Below are positions 52,947-61,740 of a DNA stretch of 64,000 nucleotides, piece after piece (the stretch's first letter is position 1; the number at the start of each line of letters is the position of its first letter). The notes under the pieces are model-generated. The model saw nothing but the letters and a program-made list of their open reading frames with translations. It did not search any database and was not told the DNA's origin. Both the position numbers and the translations under genes were made by a program. Source of the DNA: PALSA-612 sp046729255. Lineage in GTDB: Bacteria > Actinomycetota > Thermoleophilia > Gaiellales > Gaiellaceae. The stretch lies in assembly GCA_046729255.1 (NCBI GenBank), contig JBKPGF010000062.1, forward strand, positions 1-64,000. Direction: 5' to 3'.

Positions 52947-53872
52947 TGGAAGGCATCGCGCACTGGGACGAGGTCGAGCCGCTGTCGCTTCGGCGCGGCC
53001 CGATGCAGCTCGACCGCATCGACCTCGGCCACGCCGCTGGCTCGAAGGACGTGGGCGTCGCCCGCCTGAAGCTCGATCCAGGCGGTCGCTCGTCGCCGGT
53101 GCACGTCGAGCTCGACGAGGAGGAGATCTTCTTCGTGCTCGACGGTTCGGGGCTCTCCTGGCAGGACGGCAAGACGTACGAGGTGCGTGCTGGGGACTGC
53201 ATCGTGCACCGCGTCGCGTGGGAGGAGCACACGCTGATCGCGGGGCCTGACGGCCTCGATGTCCTCGCGTTCGGCGAGCGGACGAACGCGACGGCCTCGT
53301 ACCTGCCGCGCGCGGGCGTCCTCCGCATGGGCGTGACCGTCGAGGTCTCCGACAAAGCTCATCCCTGGGACCTCGAGACCGCAGCGGGAGAGCTCGAGCT
53401 GCCGGAGCCCAGCGAGCGTCCTTCGAACATCGTCAACGTGGCCGACGTCGACGGAGAGGGATGGAAACGGCTGGGCAAGGCGGCGGGTTCGGTACGGACG
53501 GGTCTGAACAGGGGACGGTCGGCGGACGAGGCGGACGGGCCTGTCCACTGCCATTCCGAGGACGAGGAGATCTTCGTCGTGCTGGAGGGGTCGGGCACCC
53601 TCGTCCTCGTCCCGACGCCGCAGATGGTCCGCCTCGGGAGGACCGAGGAAGAGATCCCCATTCGGGCGGGGCATGTCATTTCACGCCCACCGGGCACAGG
53701 CATCGCGCACGGCATTCGCGCCAGCGACGACGGCATGGTCTTCCTCGCCTACGGAACACGCCGGCCAAACGACATCTCCTACTACCCACGCTCGAACAAG
53801 ATCTTCTTCCGCGGCGTGGGGCTGATCGCTCGCCTCGAGGACCTCGACTACTCAGACGGAGAGCCGGGCTAG
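52946..53872 (+). CDS. Bicupin protein, candidate ureidoglycine-type hydrolase
   Basis: The 308-residue protein has two cupin domains: VHVELDEEEIFFVLDGSGLS with HRVAWEEHTLIAG in the first, and VHCHSEDEEIFVVLEGSGTL with GIAHGIRASDD in the second. The second has a full His/Glu metal set. (S)-ureidoglycine aminohydrolase (AllE) is also a bicupin and acts in the step after allantoate. Here no sequence comparison could be made, so the link is by fold and position only. Stop and start overlap by one base with the DUF3830 gene. Confidence 0.75.
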   Translation: MEGIAHWDEVEPLSLRRGPMQLDRIDLGHAAGSKDVGVARLKLDPGGRSSPVHVELDEEEIFFVLDGSGLSWQDGKTYEVRAGDCIVHRVAWEEHTLIAGPDGLDVLAFGERTNATASYLPRAGVLRMGVTVEVSDKAHPWDLETAAGELELPEPSERPSNIVNVADVDGEGWKRLGKAAGSVRTGLNRGRSADEADGPVHCHSEDEEIFVVLEGSGTLVLVPTPQMVRLGRTEEEIPIRAGHVISRPPGTGIAHGIRASDDGMVFLAYGTRRPNDISYYPRSNKIFFRGVGLIARLEDLDYSDGEPG

Positions 53873-54885
53873 TCGGCCAGCCGGCGCAGCGCGCCCGCGA
53901 GCACCTCGATCCCCAGCGCGACGTCCTCCTCAGACGAGAGCTCGTCGGGCGAGTGGCTCACCCCGCCGTTGAGGCTGCGGACGAAGAGCATCCCCGCATC
54001 GACACCTGCGGCCGCGAGGATGCCCGCGTCATGACCCGCGCCCGACGGGAGCTCGACGGCCGGCAGCCCGCGTTCGGCGATCTCGTCGCGAAACGCCGCG
54101 CGACAGCGCTCGCTCATCGCCACAGGCTCCGTTCGCTGTTCCGGCTCGAACGCGATCGCCGCGACCAACGCGTCGAGCCGCTCGGCGTCTGGCGCGCGGG
54201 CGTCAACCGAGATCCTGGCCCGACTGGGGATGACGTTGGCGCCACCCGGCTCGACGTCGATCTGGCCGACCGTGGCGACCGCCTCCGGGATCGCCCTCGC
54301 CGCCTCGCCGATCCGCTCGATCGCCCGTGCCGCGGAGACGAGCGCGTCCTCCCTGCCCTCCATCGGCATCGTGCCGGCGTGACCGGCACGACCCTCGAAC
54401 CGGAGCTCTCCTCGCGCGTAGCCGACGATGCCCGTAACGACGCCGAGCGGCGCGCCGGCGCGTTCCAGGGTCGGGCCCTGCTCGATGTGGAGCTCGAGGA
54501 ACGTCGACGGCACCTCCTCGTACCGGCAGAGCGCGCGGCTGCCGATGCAGCCGACCTCCTCTCCCCGGAAGGCGACGACCGACCCGCAGCCGGCGTTATC
54601 CACCGCCTCGACCGCCGCGACGACGCCGAGGGCGCCGTCGAACCTTCCCCCCTCGGGAACGGAGTCGAGATGAGACCCGACCCACACGTCGTCCGCGCTG
54701 CCCGAACGGCCGAGCAAGTTGCCATGGCTGTCGATCTCGACGGCCAGACCGGCCTTGCGGAGCCAGCCGGCGGCGAGCTCGTGTGCCGCGTCTTCCTCCG
54801 CGCTCGGATGGGGACGATTGGCCCCGAGCCCACCGCCGATCCCGTAAAGCTCTTGGAGACGCTGGAACGTGCGCTCGATGCTCAC
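53869..54885 (-). CDS. Allantoate amidohydrolase/carbamoylase-type M20 hydrolase
   Basis: The 338-residue metallohydrolase has a metal-binding VGSHLDSVPEGGRFDGALG, FRGEEVGCIGSRA, the dimerisation domain and late SGAGHDAGILA. It is shorter than the usual 400-410 residues, with a reduced N-terminal part. The motif set matches the allantoate amidohydrolase/N-carbamoylase branch of M20. In this locus it would hydrolyse allantoate or a ureido acid. It overlaps the MFS gene by four bases. Confidence 0.85.
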   Translation of the reverse strand: MSIERTFQRLQELYGIGGGLGANRPHPSAEEDAAHELAAGWLRKAGLAVEIDSHGNLLGRSGSADDVWVGSHLDSVPEGGRFDGALGVVAAVEAVDNAGCGSVVAFRGEEVGCIGSRALCRYEEVPSTFLELHIEQGPTLERAGAPLGVVTGIVGYARGELRFEGRAGHAGTMPMEGREDALVSAARAIERIGEAARAIPEAVATVGQIDVEPGGANVIPSRARISVDARAPDAERLDALVAAIAFEPEQRTEPVAMSERCRAAFRDEIAERGLPAVELPSGAGHDAGILAAAGVDAGMLFVRSLNGGVSHSPDELSSEEDVALGIEVLAGALRRLAD

Positions 54886-56042
54886 CGTGGAATCGTCTCA
54901 CGAAGCGAGCGGAGGACGGCCCAGGCTGCGAGCGGAGCCGCCGCCAGCAGCGCGAACGCCGCCTGCCACGATGTCTCGGCGACGACCGCAGCGAAGGGAA
55001 TCGGCAGGAGGGCGCCGGCCACGAACAGGACCGTCTGCTGCAAGCCGAGCGCCGCACCGCTCCTGGCGTGGCCGGCGAGCTCTGCCGCTGCGGTGAAGGC
55101 GAGACCGTTCCAGCTCATGCTCAGCGTCCCCGCAACTATCAGCGTGGCGACCAGCAGACCGATCGGCGCGCCGACCGCCGATGCGGAGGCGACGACGGCG
55201 ACAGCAAGTCCGACGGCGATCGCCCGCAGCGGCAGGACGCGGCTGCGGATGACATCGGACCAACGCCCGGCGAGGATCCTCGCCGCCGAGCCCAGGATGC
55301 CGAGTAGCGCGAACAGCAGAGCGGCGGAGCCGGCCGACCACTCGCGGCGCTCGTGGAGGAAGACCACGAGGAACCCGACGAGACAGATCTGCGGCGCGCC
55401 CAGCAGGGCGCTCCCGCCCGCGAGCTTCCAGAGCTGACGGTCGCGGAGCGGTTCGAGGGCATGAGACGTCACGTCGGGCACCGCGCGCGGCCCTTCCCGC
55501 AACAACCCTACGCTCAGTGTCGCCGCTCCAAGGCAGCCGATCCCGAGCGCCGCAAGCGCCCAGGCGGTGCCGCCCGCGTTCTCGATGAGCGGGATGACGA
55601 GCGCCGCCGCCGCGCCGCCCGCCGTGACCGATGTCTGCCGCACGCCGAGTGCGATGCCGCGCTGCTCAGGCCCGAACCAGTGCATGATCGCTCGTCCGCT
55701 GGCCGCATTGACGCTGGCGCCGAAGAGCCCGGCGAGGACCAAGAGCACGACGAGCGTCCCGAAGGCTCCAGCCCAGCCCGCAGCGACGAGTGCACCTCCG
55801 GCGACGGAGAGACCCGTCGCAATCACTGCGCGCTCCCCGACGCGGTCCGCGAGCACGCCCCACGGAAGCACGGAGACGGTGGCGCCGATGCTCACCGTCG
55901 CGAGCAGGACGCCGACCTGGGTGAGGCTGAGGTCGTAGCGATCGCGGAGCGCCGGAGCGAGCACCGACGTGCCGAAGAAGACGGCCGAGAAGGCGCCCTG
56001 CGCGACCGTCCCGACCGCCAGGATCACCCAGCGGTAGCGCAT
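54882..56042 (-). CDS. MFS transporter
   Basis: The 386-residue protein has 12 predicted membrane segments, with GVLADRVGERAVIATG between helices 2 and 3 and the equivalent GRWSDVIRSRVLPLRA in the second half. ATGA overlap with the M20 hydrolase gene suggests import of a purine breakdown product such as allantoin or allantoate, or another ureide. The substrate is inferred from position only. Confidence 0.85.
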   Translation of the reverse strand: MRYRWVILAVGTVAQGAFSAVFFGTSVLAPALRDRYDLSLTQVGVLLATVSIGATVSVLPWGVLADRVGERAVIATGLSVAGGALVAAGWAGAFGTLVVLLVLAGLFGASVNAASGRAIMHWFGPEQRGIALGVRQTSVTAGGAAAALVIPLIENAGGTAWALAALGIGCLGAATLSVGLLREGPRAVPDVTSHALEPLRDRQLWKLAGGSALLGAPQICLVGFLVVFLHERREWSAGSAALLFALLGILGSAARILAGRWSDVIRSRVLPLRAIAVGLAVAVVASASAVGAPIGLLVATLIVAGTLSMSWNGLAFTAAAELAGHARSGAALGLQQTVLFVAGALLPIPFAAVVAETSWQAAFALLAAAPLAAWAVLRSLRETIPR

Positions 56043-56069
56043 GAACTGCGCTAAACCGTAGAGGTCCCG

Positions 56070-57464
56070 CTAGCGCGAGCCTTGAACGAAGAGCACCGCG
56101 CGCTCGTCTCTCGCGGCAACGCGCCAGTCGTCCCGACCGGCGAGCCGCCGAGCGGGCGGGCTGTCGACCGTCACGAGGACGGCCGGGAAGTGGCCGACGA
56201 GGGCGTCGCCCCGTTCACGGCCGGCGACCCAGTCGAGATACGTCCTCTGATCGGGGAGGTCGAAGGCATCCAGCGGGTTGGACATCCACACGAGACGGCC
56301 GTCGAGCGCGAGCGCCTCGGCGTTGATGTCGTCGGCGAGGATCGGCGCACTGCCTGCCTCGAGAGCCGCCCGTGCGCGCAGCTTCTCTCCCGCTCCTGGC
56401 GGCGCCGGCGCGCGACCGAGGCCGATGGCGAGGAGCCCGGCCAGGCAGGCCGCGAGCACCGCCGTCAGCAGCCGCGGCGGCCGGAGGCGCCACTCCCGCG
56501 AGCCGGTGAGCCAGCGGGCGGCGGGCACGGCTGCGAACAGCACGAGCCAGACGGCATTTCGACCCGCCTGGATCGTCATCGCCGTAAGGCCGGTGAGCGC
56601 GACGAGCTCCCAGACCTTGGGCCGCGAGGCCAGCGCGGCGAGGACGAGCGGGATGCCAGCGACGAGGAAGGCGATGTCGAGCGGCATGTCGAGCGAGAGC
56701 GGCGCCCAGAGGCCCTCGTGCCCGACGGCTGCTTCGCTCCCGAGGACGCCCTGGTAGTAGCGGTGCGTGTCGAGTAGCGACGGCGTGAGCAGGACGGCCC
56801 CGAGCGACGCGATCAGCACGGCGATCGCGGTCACGGGCGTTCGCCTCAATCGATGGAAGAGGAGGTACGCGGCCGCGACGGCGATGCCCACGAGCACGCC
56901 GCCGTGGAGGTTCGACCAGAGGGCGAACAACGGCACGAGCAGCCAGACGGCCTCCGACGGCAGACGCGTCTGATTGCGAAGCAGGAACACGCAGATCGGG
57001 AACAGCGCGAGCGAGAACAGCTGGCCGCGCACGACGAGCAGCGACTGCGAGGCAGCAACGCCCACGAGCAGCAGCACGAGGGCCGACGGCGCGTCGGCCA
57101 CGTCGGCACGGCGCATGTCGAGCGCCACCACGGCGACGGCGAGCGCGACCGCGCCCACGAGGGCGAACACGAGCCCGCGGTCGCCGAGCCCCGTCACGAG
57201 CGCGTGGAAGATCAGCTCTCCGAGCACGGGCGTGTTCTCCCAGCCTCCGGACGGCGCCGCCGCGTAGGGGACGCCCGCGGGTACGCGGCCGAGCTCGGCG
57301 ATCTCGCGCCCCAGCGCAGCTAGCCAGTGGGAGTCCGCGCCGATCGAGGCAACGAGCGCACAGAACGAGACGACGAAGGCGCCGGCCAGCCACGTCAGCC
57401 GATGGGCCCTCTGCGACAGAGGATTCACCTGGTTGTTATCGGCCGCGAGCGGCCGAACCTTCAA
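56070..57464 (-). CDS. Multi-spanning membrane protein with GT-C-like features
   Basis: The 464-residue protein has about ten membrane segments, an early extracytoplasmic region, a conserved-looking FALWSNLHGGVLVGIAVAA and a soluble C-terminal domain of about 110 residues. The overall plan resembles GT-C glycosyltransferase-like proteins of actinobacteria, but no DxD-type motif is decisive. The TTG at 57464 is tentative; a GTG at 57428 is also possible. It lies 9 bases after mqnD on the same strand. Confidence 0.7.
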   Translation of the reverse strand: MKVRPLAADNNQVNPLSQRAHRLTWLAGAFVVSFCALVASIGADSHWLAALGREIAELGRVPAGVPYAAAPSGGWENTPVLGELIFHALVTGLGDRGLVFALVGAVALAVAVVALDMRRADVADAPSALVLLLVGVAASQSLLVVRGQLFSLALFPICVFLLRNQTRLPSEAVWLLVPLFALWSNLHGGVLVGIAVAAAYLLFHRLRRTPVTAIAVLIASLGAVLLTPSLLDTHRYYQGVLGSEAAVGHEGLWAPLSLDMPLDIAFLVAGIPLVLAALASRPKVWELVALTGLTAMTIQAGRNAVWLVLFAAVPAARWLTGSREWRLRPPRLLTAVLAACLAGLLAIGLGRAPAPPGAGEKLRARAALEAGSAPILADDINAEALALDGRLVWMSNPLDAFDLPDQRTYLDWVAGRERGDALVGHFPAVLVTVDSPPARRLAGRDDWRVAARDERAVLFVQGSR

Positions 57465-57473
57465 CGGAACCGA

Positions 57474-58301
57474 CTAGGAAACGAACTCCACCCGAACAGG
57501 ACGTTCATACGCCCCAAGCGCCTCCGCCCGCTGCAAGAGCTCCTCGACCGCGCGCCTGCCTTCCTCGCCGTAGTCGCACGTCAGGTCGTTGACGTACATG
57601 CCGACGAAGCGATCGGCGAGATGCGGCTCGAGGCCGCGACTGAACTCCATCGCATAGGCCATTGCCTCGCTGCGATGATCGAGGCCGGTGCGGATCGAAT
57701 CCCGGAGCACGGACGAGAGCTCCGCCAGCTGCTCGTCGCCGAGATCGCGGCGGGCGACGTTGGCGCCGAGCGGCAACGGCAAGCCCGTCTCCAGAAGCCA
57801 CCACTCACCGAGGTCGAGCACCTTCTCGAGCCCTTCGTCCGCATACGTGAGCTGGCCCTCGTGGATGATCAGCCCCACGTCTGCCTCGCCCGTCTTCACC
57901 TCGTCGAGGATCCGGTCGAACGGCACCTCGCGGTAGCGGAAGTCGCCGATCGCCATGCGGAGCACGAGGAACGCCGTAGTCATCCGGCCGGGGACGGCGA
58001 TCTCGAGCTCGGCGAGGTCGTCGAGCGCGAGCGGCTCGCGGGCGACGACGATCGGGCCGTATCCCGCGCCCATGCTTGCGCCGTGCGGCAGCAGGACGTA
58101 CTTGTCCTGGACGAACGGGTACGCGTGCAGCGAGATGGCGGTCGTCTCCAGCCGCCCTTCGAGCGCCCACTCGTTCAGCGTCTGGATGTCCCTGAGGACG
58201 TGCTCGAACTCGAAGCCGCGCGGGTCGACGCGGCCCGAAGCGAGCCCCCAGAACATGAAGGCGTCGTCGGCGTCCGGACTGTGGCCAAGGCGGATGCGCA
58301 T
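57474..58301 (-). CDS. mqnD: Menaquinone biosynthesis MqnD-type protein
   Basis: The 275-residue protein begins RIRLGHSPDADDAFMFWGLA and has the ETTAISLHAYPFVQDKYVLL and IIHEGQLTYADEGLEKVLDL segments of the MqnA/MqnD periplasmic-binding-protein-like fold. MqnD cleaves cyclic dehypoxanthinylfutalosine to 1,4-dihydroxy-6-naphthoate in the futalosine route. MqnA is the nearest alternative; the HSPDxDDAF start favours the MqnD side. ATG at 58301. Confidence 0.85.
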   Translation of the reverse strand: MRIRLGHSPDADDAFMFWGLASGRVDPRGFEFEHVLRDIQTLNEWALEGRLETTAISLHAYPFVQDKYVLLPHGASMGAGYGPIVVAREPLALDDLAELEIAVPGRMTTAFLVLRMAIGDFRYREVPFDRILDEVKTGEADVGLIIHEGQLTYADEGLEKVLDLGEWWLLETGLPLPLGANVARRDLGDEQLAELSSVLRDSIRTGLDHRSEAMAYAMEFSRGLEPHLADRFVGMYVNDLTCDYGEEGRRAVEELLQRAEALGAYERPVRVEFVS

Positions 58302-58351
58302 GAGGCGCTCGACCCTAGCAGCCCGCGCGCGAGCCGGGCGCACTACGTGCG

Positions 58352-58696
58352 CTACAGCTCGTGCAGGAAGCGGTGCTCGAGCTTGGGGAGGATCTCCTGA
58401 CGCGTGAACGGCTTCACCATGCGGTCGATCCCCTCCTCCTCGAGCACCCGCACCTCGTCCTCGAGCGCCTCGTTCGCATGCTCGAGCGCGTCGTCCAGCT
58501 CGTAGCCGGCGAAGATGACATCGACCGCCTTGGGCTCGGCGTTCGGCCTGTGGTCCGGGTCGATCGCACGCCCGACGGCCCACGATCCATCCTCCCGCCA
58601 CTCGATCCACAGGACCACTCGCTCCGGTACGCCGCCGTCGTCGAGCCCGTCCACCACACGCTCGGCGAAGCGCCTCGACGGCGAGATCCCCGGCAT
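58352..58696 (-). CDS. Hypothetical protein, 114 residues
   Basis: I do not recognise a family. The protein is acidic, with a beta-rich middle (RVVLWIEWREDGSWAVGRAI) and a long C-terminal helix (ALEHANEALEDEVRVLEEEG). ATG at 58696 is the best start, although an ATG 15 bases further upstream (58711) is in frame. It precedes mqnD on the same strand by 50 bases and may be in its operon. Confidence 0.6.
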   Translation of the reverse strand: MPGISPSRRFAERVVDGLDDGGVPERVVLWIEWREDGSWAVGRAIDPDHRPNAEPKAVDVIFAGYELDDALEHANEALEDEVRVLEEEGIDRMVKPFTRQEILPKLEHRFLHEL

Positions 58697-58719
58697 GGGG
58701 CAAGGATACAATCGCTCCG

Positions 58720-58983
58720 GTGGGCCGCTTCGGCGACTTCTTCCGGAATCCGTTCTCGTTCCTCTTTGCGACGAAGGGAGCCGAGGAGCGGGTCGCCGCC
58801 TACGTCATTCGCGAGCACGATCGAGGCAGGTCAATGGACGACATCCTCGACGACCCGTACGTCGTGAACCGTTGCTCCGAGCAGGAGATCAAGCGCGTGC
58901 TGGAGCGGCCCGAGGTCGTGAAGGCCGTCGGGGAAGACATCGCCGCAGCTCGCGCCGCGATCGGGGATCAGAGCTCGAGCTGA
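58720..58983 (+). CDS. Hypothetical protein, 87 residues
   Basis: I do not recognise a family. The sequence has an aromatic N-terminus (GRFGDFFRNPFSFLF) and an alpha-helical remainder (KGAEERVAAYVIREHDRGRS, MDDILDDPYVVNRCSEQEIK), without a membrane segment. TACAAT lies seven bases before the GTG, so a leaderless transcript is likely. The end overlaps the convergent acetyltransferase gene by 16 bases. Confidence 0.65.
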   Translation: MGRFGDFFRNPFSFLFATKGAEERVAAYVIREHDRGRSMDDILDDPYVVNRCSEQEIKRVLERPEVVKAVGEDIAAARAAIGDQSSS

Positions 58984-59441
58984 AGGAAGCGGGCCCCGGG
59001 GACAGGGTTCTCGTAGTACGGCTCGATGTCCCGGAACCCGAGACGCTCGTACAGCGCCGCCGCCTGGCTCATCGACGGCAGCGTGTCGAGCCGCATCCAC
59101 TCGTAGCCCGCCCGCCGAGCCTCGTCGATGACCGCCTCGGCGAGCGCACGCCCCAATCCGAGCCCACGTCGAGACGGCCGGACGTACAGCCGCTTCATCT
59201 CGCACGCTCCCGTGCCCAGCGGGCGGAGCGCGACGCAGGCCACGGCCTCGCCGTCCACCCGGGCGACGAGCAGTCGGCCGCGCGGCGGCGCGTAATCGCC
59301 GGGAAGCCCGGCCAGCTCGTGGTCGAAGCCCTGGAAGCACAGGTCGACGCCGAGCGCTGCCTGGTACTCGAGGAAGAGCCCGCGGACGGCCGCCACGTCC
59401 TCGGGCCCGTGAGCATGCTCGATGACCGGAACGGTCTGCAC
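58968..59441 (-). CDS. GNAT family N-acetyltransferase
   Basis: The 157-residue protein has GNAT motif A RPSRRGLGLGRALAEAVIDE with the Q/RxxGxG/A acetyl-CoA loop and motif B RLGFRDIEPYYENPVPGARF. The acceptor is not known; the C-terminal YYENPVPGA is common in ribosomal-protein or small-molecule acetyltransferases. It is divergent from the selenoprotein gene, with 25 bases between the starts. Confidence 0.88.
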   Translation of the reverse strand: MQTVPVIEHAHGPEDVAAVRGLFLEYQAALGVDLCFQGFDHELAGLPGDYAPPRGRLLVARVDGEAVACVALRPLGTGACEMKRLYVRPSRRGLGLGRALAEAVIDEARRAGYEWMRLDTLPSMSQAAALYERLGFRDIEPYYENPVPGARFLQLEL

Positions 59442-59466
59442 GTATGCGAAGAGTAGGCTCTCGGTG

Positions 59467-59682
59467 GTGCGCGTCGAGATCCTCTACTGCCCCACCTGAT
59501 CGGGCTATGACGAACGGGCAGCGAGTCTCGCGGCCGAGCTGACTGCCGAGGGCTTCTCCGCGGAGGCAATCGCCGGCGGCAAGGGGCAGTACGACGTCGT
59601 GGCCGACGGCAACGTCGTGTTCTCCAAGCACGAGCTAGGCCGCTTTCCGGAGAACGGCGAGATTCTCGGCCTGCTGCGCTAG
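59467..59682 (+). CDS. Probable selenoprotein, SelW/Rdx family, with in-frame TGA
   Basis: The frame starts at GTG 59467 (or 59464), and reads RVEILYCPT, TGA at 59497-59499, SGYDERAASLAAELTAEGF, and later YDVVADGNVVFSKHELGRFP to a TAG at 59680. Replacing TGA by selenocysteine gives a 71-residue Rdx/SelW protein with the C-x-x-U redox motif, YC--U at the start, AA-LAAEL, and the DGxxxFSKxxxGRFPE end. The reading after TGA keeps family-specific positions, so decay is unlikely. A possible SECIS hairpin GCGA-GTC-TCGC lies 22 bases downstream. A TAGGCT -10 lies 7 bases before the GTG. Confidence 0.8.
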
Positions 59683-60356
59683 AGACCTAACAGCACCGGG
59701 AGCTCGCGCAGGGACTCGATCCGGTCGGCGTGCTCCGGAAAGCGGCCGCTGCGGTCGAGCAGGATTGCGCGGATCCCACACGCCTGAGCGCCCTCGACGT
59801 CGTCCTCGAGTGAGTCGCCTACCATGACCGCCTCCTCGGCCGCAGCTCTCAATAGCTCGAGCGCAGCGCCGAAGATGAGCGGGCTCGGCTTCACCTTGCC
59901 GTGACTCCCCGACGAGATCCACGCGTCGACGTCGAGCTGGAAGTGGCGGACGAAGGCGTCGAGGTCGCGGCTCGTGTTCGAGACGAGACCGAGCCTCAAC
60001 CCGGCGCGCCTCAGCTCGGTCAGCACCGGGATCACGTCGTCGTAGAGCTCGAAGTGCCAGGCGTGTTCCCAGCGAGCGACGATCTCGCGCGCGACGACTC
60101 CGACCTGAGGACCGTCGCCACCCATGCCACGGACGATGTCCTCGGTGAAGCGCACCCAGATCTCCTCGTCGTGGTCGTGCTCGGGATGCCGCTCGATGTC
60201 CTCGACCGCCGCCGCCCGTGCCTCGCCGTAGCGCTCGGTGTCGAGCTCGAGTCCGTGCTCGGAGCCCAGCGACCGGTACGCCTCGGGGCTCAGCTCCGGC
60301 CCCGGCCGGACGAGGGTGAAGTCGACGTCGAGGAGAACTGCACGAGGAGCCGCCAC
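59679..60356 (-). CDS. HAD-superfamily hydrolase
   Basis: The 225-residue protein has HAD motif I AVLLDVDFTLVRP (nucleophile Asp and the +2 Asp), motif II LGLVSNTSRD, motif III Lys in GKVKPSPLIF and motif IV VMVGDSLEDDVEGA. It is a small-molecule phosphatase of unknown substrate, similar to the YjjG/REG-2 type. The GTG at 60356 is chosen because homology starts there. Its stop overlaps the stop of the selenoprotein gene in opposite direction. Confidence 0.88.
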   Translation of the reverse strand: MAAPRAVLLDVDFTLVRPGPELSPEAYRSLGSEHGLELDTERYGEARAAAVEDIERHPEHDHDEEIWVRFTEDIVRGMGGDGPQVGVVAREIVARWEHAWHFELYDDVIPVLTELRRAGLRLGLVSNTSRDLDAFVRHFQLDVDAWISSGSHGKVKPSPLIFGAALELLRAAAEEAVMVGDSLEDDVEGAQACGIRAILLDRSGRFPEHADRIESLRELPVLLGL

Positions 60357-60381
60357 GCGCCGCCGAGGATAGCCTCGGCCC

Positions 60382-61614
60382 GTGGAAGCGCACACCGATC
60401 GGCTAGGCCGCGCCCGTGCGCTGCACGCGTTCCGCAGCCGCGACTTCCGGCTGCTCTGGTCGGCCCGGACGGTGTCGCTCGTCGGCGACGGCGCGTTCCT
60501 CATCGCGCTCGGGTGGCGGACGACGACGCTCACGGGGTCGGCGACCTCGCTCGCGATCGTGCTCATGGCACACAGCGTCGCGCTGCTCGCGACCTTGCTC
60601 ATCGGCGGGGCGCTCGCCGACCGCTACTCGCGCCGGTTGCTGATGATCACCTCCGACCTCGCCCGCGTCGTGATCATGGGCGCACTCGCGCTCCTCGACG
60701 CCTCCGATCACCTGTCGCTCGGCCTGTTGCTCGCGCTCGCCGTTGGCTTCGGCCTGGCGGACGGCTTCTTCTATCCGGCTGCGGGCGGGATCGTCCCACT
60801 CGTGGTCGAGTCGCACGAGCTTGCTTCGGCCAACACGCTCATCGGCATCTCCAGGCACGCGTCGTTCGTGATCGGGCCCGCGCTCGCGGGTTCCGTGTAC
60901 GGGATCGCGGGCTCGGCCGCCGTCTTCGGCTTGAACTCGGCGACGTTCCTCGTCTCGGCTGCGCTCCTCGTTCCCACCCGCCCCCGCGCCTTCGAGCGCG
61001 AGCCGAGCGAGGGCACGTGGAGATCGATCGTCGAAGGCGTGCGCTACGTCGCCGGCGTGCCGTGGATCTGGGTCGGGATCGCCGTGACGTCCCTGGTGCT
61101 CATGGTGGCGATGGCGCCCTTCCAGGCGCTCGCGCCGACGTTCGTCGCCGATCAGTTCGACAAGGGTGTCGGCGCCTACGGCCTCCTCTTCGCCTTCGAG
61201 GCGGGCGGGATGACGATCGGCACGATCGCCTTCGGCCAGATCAATCCGCGAACGCATCGCATCTGGCAGATCTTCGGCTTGTTCGCTCTCAACGACGTGT
61301 TCGCAGTCGCGATGACGCTCCAGAGCTCGTACGAGGTCGCCGCAGCGCTCATGGTGACGCGGGGCGTGCTCATCGGCTACGCCATCGGCGTCTGGGCGAC
61401 GCTGCTCATGGAATGGGTGCCGGAGGGGAAGCTCGCGCGCGTGACGAGCCTCGACTTCTTCGGCGCCATCGGGCTCCTGCCGGTCGGCTACGCGCTCACG
61501 GCCCTCGTGTCCCAGACGGCGGATACGTCCACGGTGCTCACCGTGGGCTTCTCGCTCGCCGGGATCCTCTGGGCGGTGCCGCTGCTCATCCGCAGAGTGC
61601 GCGAGGCGGCTTGA
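60382..61614 (+). CDS. MFS transporter
   Basis: The 410-residue protein has 12 membrane segments, with GGALADRYSRRLLMI between helices 2 and 3, and the overall pattern of the efflux-type MFS (enterobactin exporter EntS-like, DrfMFS_3). Its substrate is unknown. The GTG start follows 25 bases after the HAD start in the opposite direction. Confidence 0.88.
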   Translation: MEAHTDRLGRARALHAFRSRDFRLLWSARTVSLVGDGAFLIALGWRTTTLTGSATSLAIVLMAHSVALLATLLIGGALADRYSRRLLMITSDLARVVIMGALALLDASDHLSLGLLLALAVGFGLADGFFYPAAGGIVPLVVESHELASANTLIGISRHASFVIGPALAGSVYGIAGSAAVFGLNSATFLVSAALLVPTRPRAFEREPSEGTWRSIVEGVRYVAGVPWIWVGIAVTSLVLMVAMAPFQALAPTFVADQFDKGVGAYGLLFAFEAGGMTIGTIAFGQINPRTHRIWQIFGLFALNDVFAVAMTLQSSYEVAAALMVTRGVLIGYAIGVWATLLMEWVPEGKLARVTSLDFFGAIGLLPVGYALTALVSQTADTSTVLTVGFSLAGILWAVPLLIRRVREAA

Positions 61615-61626
61615 CTGCTCGGTAAA

Positions 61627-61682
61627 TCGGGGTGCCCAGATTTGAACTGGGGACCTCTCCGACCCGAACGGAGCGCGCTACC
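61627..61682 (-). pseudogene. Truncated copy of tRNA-Pro (3' 56 bases)
   Basis: These 56 bases are identical to 61741-61796, the 3' part of tRNA-Pro: discriminator A, 3' acceptor strand, T arm, variable loop and anticodon arm. The D arm and 5' acceptor strand are absent. After 61682 the sequence changes to an unrelated 58-base spacer. It cannot fold as a tRNA. Confidence 0.9.
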
Positions 61683-61740
61683 CGCCTTTCCGGGGGGGAA
61701 CCAATGGTTCCACCTCGAGCCGCCTCCTTAAGGGAAGATA

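Noticed and set aside
59497..59499. TGA as a simple nonsense mutation in a Cys codon
   Set aside because: Downstream codons keep family-specific residues and the TGA falls exactly on the redox position where selenocysteine occurs in this family, so decay is the weaker explanation, although not excluded.
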